Source: Lachnospiraceae bacterium
Lineage (GTDB): Bacteria > Bacillota > Clostridia > Lachnospirales > Lachnospiraceae
Direction of reading: 5' to 3'
Assembly (NCBI GenBank): GCA_017550535.1
Contig: JAFZOS010000101.1
Location: 1-64,000 of the forward strand
Length of the DNA stretch: 64,000 nucleotides
The notes under the pieces are model-generated. The model was given only the letters and a program-made list of their open reading frames with translations. It was not told where the DNA came from and did not search any database. Every line of letters begins with the position of its first letter. The stretch's first letter is position 1. The position numbers and the translations under genes were made by a program. Shown here piece after piece: positions 1-8,625 of this stretch.

Positions 1-1
1 A

Positions 2-970
2 CCCGGATATACGCTTTATATGGGTAAGGAAAAGCTTACCGAAGGGAGCGACTTTACAGTTAAGTCTGTAACCAACAACACAAAGCCGGGAAAGGCAAGA
101 ATCACGTTTGCCGCAGTTGACGGTAATGAAAAGGGCCTTGTCGGAACAAAGAGCGCGGAGTTTGTTATATCAAACGGGCGCGTCCTGACTCCTCAGGGTG
201 AGGGATCTGATTTTACCTATACGATAGCGGCAAGTACACCTTATGCAAAAGGCGGCGCGAAGCCTTTCGTAACCGTTAAGGACGGTGACTATACCCTTGT
301 ATATAATAAGGATTACACTGTAGGTTACGATAAGAACAGTAAAAAGATCACCGATAAGGCAACCGCTGTTGTAAAGGGCATGGGCAATTACAAAGGCTCC
401 GTACCGGTTACGTTCGCGGTAGTTAAGCAGGACATTGCAGCCCTGTCGGCTAACATCATTGTTGATGATAAAGCTGAGTCAAAGAAGGGATACGAGAACC
501 CGGTTGTCACCGTAACCGACCTTGACGGGAATAGGCTTAAAGCGGGTGCTGACTTTACCGTAAGCGATTATAGCGCACCCGATGAAAACGGTATCGTAAA
601 GGCAACCTTAAACGGCAAAGGATGCTATGAAGGCAGTACCGAGATAAGTTACAGATATATCGAACTGTCAAAGCACCTGTTAAAGATAAAGGCGACAGCG
701 ATAACTCCAAAGACCTATACGGGAAGGCAGATAAAGCTTACGAAGAATGAACTTAATAAGCTGTTCTATACGGTTGATAAAAAGGCTAATAAGATAAACT
801 ACCTTGAACCGGGTAAAGACTTTGAAGTTGTGGGCTATTCCAACAATACAAAGGCAGGTGCTGCAACCGTGACCGTCAGGGGCCTTGGAGAGTACGGCGG
901 CGTAAGGACATTTAAGTTTAAGATAAACAATGCCAGGCGAAGCCTTATAAACATCCTGCTTGGCAAGTAA
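2..970 (+). CDS. C-terminal part of a repeat-built surface protein (5' end outside window)
   Basis: The frame is open from the first bases, so the ATG at 20 is internal and the gene starts before the window. The 322 visible residues form about four beta-rich modules of roughly 70-85 residues. Each has a recurring pattern: 'GxDFxV', then 'Y.NNTKxG' or an equivalent, then 'GxGxYxG' and a final F-x-I/V strand (for example near residues 1-55, 75-140, 145-215 and 220-310). This resembles the Ig-like/MBG-type modules of clostridial cell-surface proteins. There is no LPXTG motif or hydrophobic tail at the C terminus (it ends in a short basic/hydrophobic stretch), so anchoring must come from elsewhere or the protein is released. 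The function is not recognised beyond a likely secreted, adhesive or structural role. Confidence 0.7.
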   Translation, partial: PGYTLYMGKEKLTEGSDFTVKSVTNNTKPGKARITFAAVDGNEKGLVGTKSAEFVISNGRVLTPQGEGSDFTYTIAASTPYAKGGAKPFVTVKDGDYTLVYNKDYTVGYDKNSKKITDKATAVVKGMGNYKGSVPVTFAVVKQDIAALSANIIVDDKAESKKGYENPVVTVTDLDGNRLKAGADFTVSDYSAPDENGIVKATLNGKGCYEGSTEISYRYIELSKHLLKIKATAITPKTYTGRQIKLTKNELNKLFYTVDKKANKINYLEPGKDFEVVGYSNNTKAGAATVTVRGLGEYGGVRTFKFKINNARRSLINILLGK

Positions 971-1003
971 TAAAACACGAAAGCCACGGAGCTCACAACA
1001 AAA

Positions 1004-1029
1004 CCCCCTGCCGGAAAACCGGCAGGGGG
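1004..1029 (-). terminator. Strong intrinsic terminator, 11-bp stem
   Basis: A perfect 11-bp GC-rich stem (1004-1014 with 1019-1029) closes an AAAA loop. Read on the minus strand it is followed by TTTTGTTG, a good U-tract, so it ends the transcript of the small secreted protein at 1139. It may also stop the plus-strand surface protein gene, although there is no T-run on that side. Confidence 0.85.
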
Positions 1030-1138
1030 TCATGTCACAAGTCAAGTACAAAAAAGATATTGATTAATCACGCGTGACTAATCCTGCATATCGCCCGGCA
1101 CGGAACCGGAACCGCAGAATTAATTAAAAAATAAAGGT

Positions 1139-1648
1139 TTACGGCGCTACAGCGTTACCTGCTACGCAGTAAGAAATTGTGCCGACAGGAAGCTTGAAGC
1201 TTAAGGTTCCTGCCTTTGTGCATGTAGCCTTAACGGGCTGAACCTGAACGGTTGCACCTGCAGATACCTGCGCATAAACAGTATATGTAATACCTGCAGC
1301 ATAAAGAGGTCCCTTAATGGTCCTGTCACCACCTGTACCGTTCTCGGCAGCTCCTGCAATGATAGATGCATTAAGCTTTAAAAGATTTTTAAAATACTTA
1401 CTGAATGCTATCAGTGTCAGCTTTGAAATAGCCGGAACCGCAGCTCCGCTTTGATCCAAAGTCATAGAAGCCAAAGCGGTAACATAAGCGTCGGTAATGG
1501 GCTGTCCCGTAGGTGTCGTTTCAACAGCGGGAGCCTGTGATGCCTGTGAAGCGGCATTGGAACCCGAGTTTGAAGCTGCGAAAACATTTACTGTCATCGC
1601 AACGACAAGAAGTATAGACATTACTACCGACATGATTCTCTTACTCAA
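1139..1648 (-). CDS. Small secreted protein of unknown function
   Basis: 169 residues. The start is a TTG at 1648, chosen because a full AAAGGAGG site lies 8 bases upstream; an ATG five codons later is the alternative. Residues 1-24 are a clear Sec signal peptide (basic head, hydrophobic core, cleavage near VFA-AS). The mature part has a Ser/Ala/Gln-rich linker, then a helical stretch around residues 60-90 and a C-terminal beta-rich part with a single pair of cysteines or so. I do not recognise the family. It follows the LCP gene but has its own promoter, and a strong terminator follows it. Export is well supported; any role at the cell wall is only inferred from the neighbours. Confidence 0.7.
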   Translation of the reverse strand: MSKRIMSVVMSILLVVAMTVNVFAASNSGSNAASQASQAPAVETTPTGQPITDAYVTALASMTLDQSGAAVPAISKLTLIAFSKYFKNLLKLNASIIAGAAENGTGGDRTIKGPLYAAGITYTVYAQVSAGATVQVQPVKATCTKAGTLSFKLPVGTISYCVAGNAVAP

Positions 1649-1691
1649 TTTAATATCCCCTCCTTTCGTAATGTACTTGTGACATCATCTC

Positions 1692-1720
1692 ATTCTACAA
1701 TATTTAGTCGGCACGGTCAA
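1692..1720 (-). promoter_or_regulatory. Promoter of the small secreted protein, overlapping the end of the LCP gene
   Basis: On the minus strand TTGACC, a 17-base spacer and TAGAAT are each one mismatch from the sigma-A consensus. The -35 box lies inside the last codons of the LCP gene. Predicted start near 1685, giving a leader of about 37 bases. Confidence 0.6.
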
Positions 1721-2813
1721 CCTCATTGTAGAATAACCCTATGATGAGTTCCCTTAAACTGTCCTCGTCGGGATAGAAGTACTCAAAACCGTCGTCCTTT
1801 AATACGGTTTCCCCTTCCATTGTGTAAATATCGTCATCGTCAAAGGAATACCCAAGATATTCGGACGTCATATAGCTTATCGTATCCACGGTAAGATCGC
1901 TTACCAGATAATCCTTCATACCGTTATACAGGCTTACGGGAAGTGTGATGTCCTCCTTTGTTTTTGCCTTCATCTGATTTATGAACGACTTAAGGTACAG
2001 CTTCTGCCTGGCAAGCCTCATACGCTGACTCTCAAATACTTCCGTGTCCCTTATATGCACAAAGTCGTAAGCCTTATTTCCCTTAAGAGTCACTGTAGTT
2101 CCCGCAGTCCAGCTGCTGTCGATAGCTTCAAGATCGGACATTCCTTCGGGTATGGTAAGCGTGACCCCGCCCACCGCATCGTTTAAACCGGGGATGGCCT
2201 GATAACTTACCGACATATATCCATGTATCGGGATATCATACAGCAGCCTGCTGACAGCATCCCTGGTAAGCTCACAGCTGTATTCCCCGCCGCCGCCGAA
2301 AGCATGCTGTGTCGTGATAGCTGACTTTGCAATGATATCACCGCCATCCTCGCCTATACCGACCATAACAACATCCACTTCCGTATCCCTGTTAACAGCA
2401 AGGATTTTCATGGTTTCATTATCCGGATTAACGATCACAAGAAAAATGCCGTCTGCCTGTCCGCCCTTAGTCAGTTCGAGGAGCCTTTGATCAACTTCCT
2501 TATCCTGATGCGCATAGTCTATTCCCAGCACAAGAAAGGTCCTTATCCTGTCGTTGTATTCATACGGTTTCCCGTTATACAGGACCCAGCCCTCCTGCCA
2601 GTCCGAGGAATACACCTCCTCGGTGGGTTCGTCACTTAATTCCTCGGCTGACGGCCCTTCGGTATTGGCATTTTTGGCAAGCCTGTTCTTTCCGACAATG
2701 GTCGTTATCTTAACCGCAGCCGCAAGGATGACCACCACTGCCAGTATGCATCCTAAGATAAGCAGCGACCTTCTTATGATAAATTCGCTTCTTGTAACTA
2801 CTTTTCTTCTCAT
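1704..2813 (-). CDS. LytR-CpsA-Psr (LCP) family protein
   Basis: 369 residues. A cytoplasmic basic head is followed by one membrane span (about residues 14-35) and an extracellular LCP domain (about 85-290). Key LCP signs are the 'LVLGID' strand, the 'AVNRDTEVDV' segment with the conserved Arg-Asp pair, and 'HIRDTEVFESQRMRLARQK' matching the R-x-R...D-x-x-R-x-x-RQ pattern. LCP enzymes transfer lipid-linked glycopolymers onto peptidoglycan or protein outside the membrane. The RBS AAGGTG lies just before the ATG. It is 21 bases downstream of the sortase-like gene and probably cotranscribed. The window's many polysaccharide genes make a wall-polysaccharide ligase role plausible. Confidence 0.9.
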   Translation of the reverse strand: MRRKVVTRSEFIIRRSLLILGCILAVVVILAAAVKITTIVGKNRLAKNANTEGPSAEELSDEPTEEVYSSDWQEGWVLYNGKPYEYNDRIRTFLVLGIDYAHQDKEVDQRLLELTKGGQADGIFLVIVNPDNETMKILAVNRDTEVDVVMVGIGEDGGDIIAKSAITTQHAFGGGGEYSCELTRDAVSRLLYDIPIHGYMSVSYQAIPGLNDAVGGVTLTIPEGMSDLEAIDSSWTAGTTVTLKGNKAYDFVHIRDTEVFESQRMRLARQKLYLKSFINQMKAKTKEDITLPVSLYNGMKDYLVSDLTVDTISYMTSEYLGYSFDDDDIYTMEGETVLKDDGFEYFYPDEDSLRELIIGLFYNEVDRAD

Positions 2814-2834
2814 ATGATCACCTTAAGTATCCCG

Positions 2835-3677
2835 CTATCTTGGTTTACGTCCGATAAGCTTTGCCTGAACGAGATACCTCCTGTCATCCTTGCCCTTAAC
2901 CCTTGTTGACAGGGTCAGCACCGTATCGGATACTGTGGGATAAATATCCTCCTTAAGGTTTCCGTTCATGCCTATGTTTTCCTTTATAAGATCAAGATAC
3001 ACATAAAACTGGTCATCAACATCCGTTCCGTAAAACATCACGATAAGCTTGTCATCCGATTCATATGCCGCAAAGGTTTCATATGCAAGCACCTCGTTAT
3101 CGGTGTAAATGTAAATATACGGATGTGTATTAAAAAATTCCGGATCTGAAAACAGGCTTAAATTATAAAACGGTCCTTCACTTGTGTTGTTACTACCGTA
3201 TATCACCGTCACGTTATCATCGAAGGATTTGGTATTGAAGAACTGGGTAAACACGGCACCGTTTGGATCCTTTTCACCCTTTGCATTATGCGTTGTGTAA
3301 TAAAATACATCCTCGGGATGCTGGAGAACGGGTGCATCTATTCCGGTTTCGGGTACATACAGCCATGCATAGATATCCGGATTTTCGTCCCGGATCAGAC
3401 CTTCGATATCCGCATCCTTATTATCGGGGAAAGGTATCTTAACTTCATCTGCAACCTGCTCAGATGTATCTGCATCGGTTTCCTGCACCGCCTCGGTATC
3501 AGGCTCCTGCTCCTGCCCGCTTTCTTCCGTCGTGCCGGCGCCTCCGCCTATCATCCCGTGATTGTCCATATACATAAGGACTCCCATTATAATACACAAC
3601 AGGGCCGCTATAACTACCAGCAATACAAGCATTCCCGTTGAGAGTCCGCCGCCTCTTCTTCTCATCTTTAATACCAT
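2835..3677 (-). CDS. Sortase-B-fold protein lacking the catalytic His and Cys
   Basis: 280 residues from the first ATG. A second ATG at 3665 has slightly better spacing to AAAGG and may be the true start. There is one N-terminal span (about 17-36), an acidic Glu/Asp/Thr-rich linker (to about 85), then a class B sortase domain. Family landmarks are present: 'NPDIYAWLYVPETGIDAPV', 'FYNLSLFSDPEFF' and the C-terminal 'RRYLVQAKL' with the conserved Arg. However, the place of the catalytic His (normally YGH) reads YGSNN, and the place of the catalytic Cys (normally TLSTC) reads TLSTR. Both were checked at base level. The fold is kept but transpeptidase activity is unlikely. It could act as a binding or scaffold partner of the LCP protein next to it; that is inference. 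Confidence 0.85.
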   Translation of the reverse strand: MVLKMRRRGGGLSTGMLVLLVVIAALLCIIMGVLMYMDNHGMIGGGAGTTEESGQEQEPDTEAVQETDADTSEQVADEVKIPFPDNKDADIEGLIRDENPDIYAWLYVPETGIDAPVLQHPEDVFYYTTHNAKGEKDPNGAVFTQFFNTKSFDDNVTVIYGSNNTSEGPFYNLSLFSDPEFFNTHPYIYIYTDNEVLAYETFAAYESDDKLIVMFYGTDVDDQFYVYLDLIKENIGMNGNLKEDIYPTVSDTVLTLSTRVKGKDDRRYLVQAKLIGRKPR

Positions 3678-3698
3678 CCTTTACTGTAAATCCACACA

Positions 3699-3707
3699 AT
3701 TATACCA
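3699..3707 (-). promoter_or_regulatory. Extended -10 promoter of the sortase-like/LCP operon
   Basis: On the minus strand TGG-TATAAT forms an extended -10. A weak -35 (TTGTTA) lies 18 bases upstream. It points at the sortase-like gene and is divergent from the mgtC promoter about 40 bases away. Confidence 0.6.
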
Positions 3708-3745
3708 TCAAAGCCTGTGATTTAACAACCAAACGCCATGAAATA

Positions 3746-3754
3746 TGGTATAAT
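3746..3754 (+). promoter_or_regulatory. Extended -10 promoter of mgtC
   Basis: TGG-TATAAT on the plus strand, identical to the divergent partner. No good -35 at 16-18 bases, as is usual for extended -10 promoters. The RBS AAGGAG follows about 25 bases downstream. Confidence 0.6.
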
Positions 3755-3791
3755 CGGATACACAGATATCGTTTATAAGGAGAAATAACGT

Positions 3792-4532
3792 ATGACTCTT
3801 GCCCAATATCTTAACAGTCAGTTCAGCATAATGCAGTATGCGGATTTCTGCGTACGTATACTTGTGGCCGCTGTTGCCGGCGGCATCATAGGCCTTGAGA
3901 GGAGCCACCGTTTCAAGGAAGCCGGCGTACGCACGCATATCATCGTGTGTGTCACCACTGCCGTCATCATGATCCTTTCAAAATATGGCTTTGTCGATAT
4001 GGTCGCCCCTGACGGAACCTTTTTTTCGGGTTCCCGAGGTGTCGATTCGGCGCGTATCGCCGCTCAGGCCGTAAGCGGCATATCCTTCCTGTGTGCAGGC
4101 GTCATATTTAAGAACGGCAGCAATGTGAGGGGCCTCACCACCGCTGCCGGACTGTGGCTCACTGCAGGCCTGGGCCTTACATTCGGAGCCGGTATGTATG
4201 TTGTGGGCGCATTTGCCCTTTTACTGCTGTGCGTGCTGCAGTTCGTGATACATCATGTATTCCCGAGCGTTGACGCATATTCGGGAAACAGCCTTCGTTT
4301 CAAGGTAAAAGATGAAGGCAGCTTTTACAATGACCTGACGGAACAGCTCAAGGAATGGAAGGCAAGGATAGTTGAAAACAATGTAACCTTCAACAGCGAC
4401 GGTACCACCGATTACAGCCTTATAGTCCGCAGGCGTGATGATATAAGCCATGAGGAGCTTAAGGCCTTCACAAAGGACCGTACGGATATAATCTCATTCA
4501 GCAACAGCTCGCTGTACAACCACTTCCGTTAG
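3792..4532 (+). CDS. MgtC/SapB family membrane protein
   Basis: 246 residues, start supported by AAGGAG eight or so bases upstream. The N-terminal half has four to five membrane spans and the family signature: 'GGIIGLERSHRFKEAGVRTH', 'DSARIAAQAVSGISFLCAG' and 'GLTTAAGLWLTAGLGLTFG'. A soluble C-terminal domain (about 155-245) is ACT-like in length. In other bacteria MgtC-type proteins affect magnesium limitation, virulence or F-type ATPase, but the transported or regulated partner is not settled. It is a single-gene plus-strand unit, convergent with the Na+ symporter gene (14 bases between stops). Confidence 0.88.
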   Translation: MTLAQYLNSQFSIMQYADFCVRILVAAVAGGIIGLERSHRFKEAGVRTHIIVCVTTAVIMILSKYGFVDMVAPDGTFFSGSRGVDSARIAAQAVSGISFLCAGVIFKNGSNVRGLTTAAGLWLTAGLGLTFGAGMYVVGAFALLLLCVLQFVIHHVFPSVDAYSGNSLRFKVKDEGSFYNDLTEQLKEWKARIVENNVTFNSDGTTDYSLIVRRRDDISHEELKAFTKDRTDIISFSNSSLYNHFR

Positions 4533-4546
4533 GCAGGTTCCGCTTA

Positions 4547-5917
4547 TTACTTAAAAAAGCTTATAAGGCCTGCGATCATTATGATCGCAAGGACTACGGG
4601 CACTACATAGCTCATGTACACCTTAAGCCAACCCGGCATTTTTACTCCCTTGCCTTCATTGCTTTCCTTAAGGAAGCCTTCCCAGCCCCAGCCGGCCTTT
4701 GATGTACAGAAAATAACGTATACTATCGCACCTATCGGGAGTAACAGGTTGGAAACTACGAAATCCTCAAGGTCGAGCACTCCCGTTCCTTCGCCGAAAG
4801 GCGCAAATCCCGACCATGAATTAAATCCGAGTGCACAGGGGATCGCAAGCACAAACATCGCTATGCCGCAGATAAGGCAGGCCTTCTTTCTGTCCCTCGA
4901 TCCACTGAGTTCCATGAAATTGGATATTACATTCTCATAAACCGCAAATGCCGTTGACAGGGCCGCAAAGCTCATGAACAGGAAGAAAAGCGTCCCCCAC
5001 AGCCTTCCGAGCGCCATGTTTGCAAATACATTCGGCATTGTCACAAACAAAAGACTGGGCCCGGCGTTTACATCGATCCCATATGAGAAGCATGCGGGAA
5101 AGATGATAAGACCGGCTGTAACAGCTACAAAGGTGTCAAGGATAGTGATGTTTATTGATTCTCCAAGCAGGCTCCTTTCCTTGTTTATGTAGCTTCCGAA
5201 CACTGCCATCGCGCCGATACCTATGCTCAATGTAAAGAAGGCCTGGTTAAGCGCTCCCATCAACACGTTTATAAAACCTATCTCCTTAGTACGGGCAAAG
5301 TCAGGCACAAGATAGAACTTAAGGCCCTCAGCGCTTCCCGGCATCGTAAATGCCTTTATCGCCATAACGAGCATGATGAACAGAAGTGCGATCATCATGT
5401 ATTTTGTGACGTTTTCAAGGCCTTTCTGTATCCCTATCCCCAGTACGACAAAGCTTATAAGTACAACTATGCCGGTGTATAAAATGTTGATCCCGGGTGA
5501 AGACAACATCGCGCCGAACTCAGCGCCTATGGCATCGGCATCCGCCCCCTGAAAGCCTCCGGTAAGAAACCTTACAAAGTACCTTACGATCCAGCCTGCA
5601 ACTACCGCATAGTACATCATGAGCATGATACAGCCTATCATTCCCACGTATCCGTGGATATGCCATTTGCTGCCCTTAGGCTCAATGTCGTCGTACATCC
5701 TGACCGCTGCCTTTCCGCCGGCCCTTCCGATGGCAAACTCCATTGTCATAACGGGTATGCCGAAAAGTATGAGCATTGCAAAATACAGCACGAGAAATAC
5801 GCCTCCGCCGTACTGTCCCGTTATATACGGGAACTTCCACACATTGCCGAGGCCTATCGCACATCCTGCGCTGATCAGTATGAATCCCAGCCTGCTCTTT
5901 AATTTTGATCCTTCCAT
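4547..5917 (-). CDS. Sodium:neurotransmitter symporter family (NSS/SNF) transporter
   Basis: 456 residues, about 11-12 membrane spans. The first span carries the family hallmark 'GCAIGLGNVWKFPY' with the unwound Gly-rich Na+/substrate site, followed by 'YGGGVFLVLYF'. Bacterial members (LeuT, TnaT, MhsT) take up amino acids with Na+; the substrate here cannot be told. It is the last gene of the HD-GYP/sensor/aminotransferase/sugar-transferase run, 11 bases after the sugar transferase gene, so it is likely cotranscribed although its role in glycan synthesis is unclear. Confidence 0.9.
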   Translation of the reverse strand: MEGSKLKSRLGFILISAGCAIGLGNVWKFPYITGQYGGGVFLVLYFAMLILFGIPVMTMEFAIGRAGGKAAVRMYDDIEPKGSKWHIHGYVGMIGCIMLMMYYAVVAGWIVRYFVRFLTGGFQGADADAIGAEFGAMLSSPGINILYTGIVVLISFVVLGIGIQKGLENVTKYMMIALLFIMLVMAIKAFTMPGSAEGLKFYLVPDFARTKEIGFINVLMGALNQAFFTLSIGIGAMAVFGSYINKERSLLGESINITILDTFVAVTAGLIIFPACFSYGIDVNAGPSLLFVTMPNVFANMALGRLWGTLFFLFMSFAALSTAFAVYENVISNFMELSGSRDRKKACLICGIAMFVLAIPCALGFNSWSGFAPFGEGTGVLDLEDFVVSNLLLPIGAIVYVIFCTSKAGWGWEGFLKESNEGKGVKMPGWLKVYMSYVVPVVLAIIMIAGLISFFK

Positions 5918-5928
5918 AATAGTTCCTC

Positions 5929-7500
5929 CTACATCGCACCGTCCCTGTTAAATACGACTTTGATCGTCCTTAACAGTATCCTTATGTCAAGTCCTATGCT
6001 CCAGTTATTTATGTATTCGGTATCCAGCCTTACAACTTCTTCAAAATCCGTGATCCTTGACCTGCCGCTCACCTGCCAGATACCGGTTATCCCGGGCTTA
6101 AATGCAAGCCTTGCCCTGTGATGGTACTTGTATTTTTCCCATTCATCAACTGTCGGCGGCCTGGTACCCACAAGGCTCATCTGATTACGCAGAACATTGA
6201 AAAACTGCGGAAACTCATCCAATGAATTCCTGCGGATGAACTCTCCTATGCCCGTGACCTGCTTGCCGTCAACTATCTTGTTACCGATGATGCGCGGATC
6301 CCAGTCCATTTTGAACATCATTCCGTCTTCGCTTCGGTTCTCGTTAAGGAGTTCTTCCTTACGCTCCTCCGCATCCATATACATTGATCTGATCTTGTAT
6401 ATCTTGAATTTCTTGCCGTTGCGTCCTATCCTTGTCTGCTTGAAAAGTATGGGACCCGGAGATTCCTTTTTGATCTTCGGTCCCACGATCGCCATTATGA
6501 TAAGCGCAATGAGGCTTCCGATAAGCCCGCCCACTATATCCAGCAGACGCTTGGTCATAAGCTGCGAACGCGAAGCGTAATTGGTAGTAGTGGTAAGCAC
6601 GTTATATCCGCTTATCTTCTCAACTATGCATTTCTGACCGATATTTGAGATCGGCAGCCGGATGTGCACCGGAACGGACATCTGCCTGCACTGCTCAATG
6701 AGAGTCCCGACAGTTGCTTCCTTAGAATCATCATCCGCACCATCCGCACCTGCCACCGCTTCGTATTCCTTCCCGGAAAACTCCGTATATGTATCATTGA
6801 TCAGTCCTTCGACGCTCTCATATACGAGTGATTCTTCAACATCGATATCGTTAAGTTCCGCGGGGTATACGAACACCCTGTCAACCCACTCGCGGCATAT
6901 GTAATCTGCCGCATTTGAAAGGTTTGCTACTACCTTAAGGCCGCATATCTCCTCGCCTGCCATGGCCTTCCTGTTTATAAGGACCAGACCCTTTATCTCA
7001 AAATCATCCACAGGGCTTACGTGGCTTACTATCTCTTCAACGTTTTTTTCATCTGCCACAAGGATCATGGTAGCCTTGACCCTGTTCATGCCTATACCGA
7101 GGATAACCTGTTTCCACGCAAGCCTTAATCCGTATCCCAGCACCAGGTGGAACAAAGTTGTAAGGAATACCAGTATCCTGCTGTATGTATCACCCCTCTG
7201 TGTAGAGAACAGGAATAATGCAACTGTCACGAGAACTATCGAAACATGCATGAGGGTTCCCATGAATTCCTTATACAGACCGCGTTTTAACACATTATGC
7301 ATGGTATTGAAAAGGGCGGCCACAAAGAAATCAAGTACTATATATATAATGGCAAGCCGCCTGTATGATTCCTGGGCATAAGGCAGTGACAGGTTTATCC
7401 TTATAAGATAAGCAAGAACAAACGCCAGCTGAAGTGATATCTCATCCCATATGATAAAATCAAGGTGTTTAAGCCATCCCTGTTTTGTCCGTTTATACAT
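5929..7500 (-). CDS. Polyprenyl-phosphate sugar-1-phosphate transferase (exopolysaccharide initiation)
   Basis: 523 residues with the full WbaP/WcaJ-type layout. The N-terminal half has four membrane spans (about 10-135), then a Rossmann-like soluble region (about 140-300) with a low-complexity Ala/Asp/Glu insert near 245-260. The C-terminal bacterial sugar-transferase domain (about 315-523) starts with the re-entrant membrane helix. Signatures seen are 'KRLLDIVGGLIGS', 'SPGPILFKQTRIG', 'IYKIRSMYMDAE', 'RRNSLDEFPQFFNVL' and 'MSLVGTRPP'. It would move a sugar phosphate from a nucleotide sugar to undecaprenyl phosphate to start a repeat unit. The RBS GAGGG overlaps the end of the aminotransferase gene. 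The sugar is not determinable; the adjacent DegT enzyme suggests an amino sugar. Confidence 0.92.
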   Translation of the reverse strand: MYKRTKQGWLKHLDFIIWDEISLQLAFVLAYLIRINLSLPYAQESYRRLAIIYIVLDFFVAALFNTMHNVLKRGLYKEFMGTLMHVSIVLVTVALFLFSTQRGDTYSRILVFLTTLFHLVLGYGLRLAWKQVILGIGMNRVKATMILVADEKNVEEIVSHVSPVDDFEIKGLVLINRKAMAGEEICGLKVVANLSNAADYICREWVDRVFVYPAELNDIDVEESLVYESVEGLINDTYTEFSGKEYEAVAGADGADDDSKEATVGTLIEQCRQMSVPVHIRLPISNIGQKCIVEKISGYNVLTTTTNYASRSQLMTKRLLDIVGGLIGSLIALIIMAIVGPKIKKESPGPILFKQTRIGRNGKKFKIYKIRSMYMDAEERKEELLNENRSEDGMMFKMDWDPRIIGNKIVDGKQVTGIGEFIRRNSLDEFPQFFNVLRNQMSLVGTRPPTVDEWEKYKYHHRARLAFKPGITGIWQVSGRSRITDFEEVVRLDTEYINNWSIGLDIRILLRTIKVVFNRDGAM

Positions 7501-7506
7501 CCCTCA

Positions 7507-8625
7507 TTATCCCCTTATTATAGTGCATATCTCATCAACCGTTTCAAGCGGCAATGAATCGTATATCGGCAGAGTCAGTATCTTTCGTGATACATCCGCC
7601 GCTACCCTTGTTTCCACGCCGGGGCAGTCCTTATACAGCTCGATCTCGTTAAGTGCCGGATAGAAATACTTCCTTGCGGATATGCCCTTCCTCTTAAGCG
7701 CCTTATAAAGGTCATCCCTGGTCCTTCCAAATTCACCCGGTTCCACGTAAAGCGGCATGTATGCGTAATTGGACGTAACGTCCTTAGCCGGCGCGCTCAA
7801 CTTAAGTCCCTTAATACCATCAAGCCTTTCGTGATATCTGTCATGGACTGCCTTCCTTGCCTTGATGCATTCATCCACATGCCTTAGATTGCATATTCCC
7901 ATTGCGCAGCGGAACTCATCAAGCTTCGCGTTTCCTCCGACAGCTCCGATATGCTCCTCGTCATGTATCCCAAAGTTCTTAAGTTCGTGCAGGGGAAGGC
8001 TGTACTTTTTATCCTTAAATGCGATCGCACCGCCTTCTATCGTGTTAAATACCTTTGTGGCATGGAACGAAAACATGGTGGCATCGCCAAAATTCCCTAC
8101 ACCTGTACCCTTATACGTTTCACCGAATGCATGGGCACCGTCATATATCACGCGGAGCTTATGTTTTGCGGCAATGCTTTCTATCTTTTCCGTATCGCAT
8201 ATATGGCCGTAAACATGCACGGGTATTATCGCTACGGTCTTATCCGTAATGAGCGGCTCGATCCCGTCCGCATCGATGCAGTAATCATCCTCCCGGATAT
8301 CGCAGAATACCGGTGTCAATCCGTTCCTTTTTATCGCATGGATGGTTGATACAAACGTAAACGGCGTTGTAATGACTTCGCCGCCGCCCTTTTTATGTCC
8401 GGCTTTGTCAAGGTCAAAGGCCTGGATAGCCATCTCAAGGGCCAGATGTCCGTTTGCGAACAGGGATAACTCGGGTACACCCAGATAATCCTTTAGCCGG
8501 TGTTGGAACTTATTATATACGGGGCCCATATTTGTGAGTATATGACTGTCAAATATAGGCTTTATTTCATTTACGAACTCATCCATATCCGGCAGAAACG
8601 GCCGGGTAACGTAGATCCTGCTCAC
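7507..8625 (-). CDS. DegT/DnrJ/EryC1/StrS family sugar aminotransferase
   Basis: 372 residues, normal for the family. The PLP lysine is in 'MFSFHATKVFNTIEGG' (about residue 192), and the N-terminal 'FANGHLALEMAIQAF' and 'TPFTFVSTIHAI' segments match the substrate/cofactor pocket. These enzymes put an amino group on a keto sugar nucleotide. The ATG overlaps the last bases of the sensor kinase gene (ATGA), and the sugar transferase gene follows after 6 bases. A 4-keto substrate could come from the PglF-like 4,6-dehydratase at 48595-50568; that link is inferred. Confidence 0.9.
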   Translation of the reverse strand: MSRIYVTRPFLPDMDEFVNEIKPIFDSHILTNMGPVYNKFQHRLKDYLGVPELSLFANGHLALEMAIQAFDLDKAGHKKGGGEVITTPFTFVSTIHAIKRNGLTPVFCDIREDDYCIDADGIEPLITDKTVAIIPVHVYGHICDTEKIESIAAKHKLRVIYDGAHAFGETYKGTGVGNFGDATMFSFHATKVFNTIEGGAIAFKDKKYSLPLHELKNFGIHDEEHIGAVGGNAKLDEFRCAMGICNLRHVDECIKARKAVHDRYHERLDGIKGLKLSAPAKDVTSNYAYMPLYVEPGEFGRTRDDLYKALKRKGISARKYFYPALNEIELYKDCPGVETRVAADVSRKILTLPIYDSLPLETVDEICTIIRG

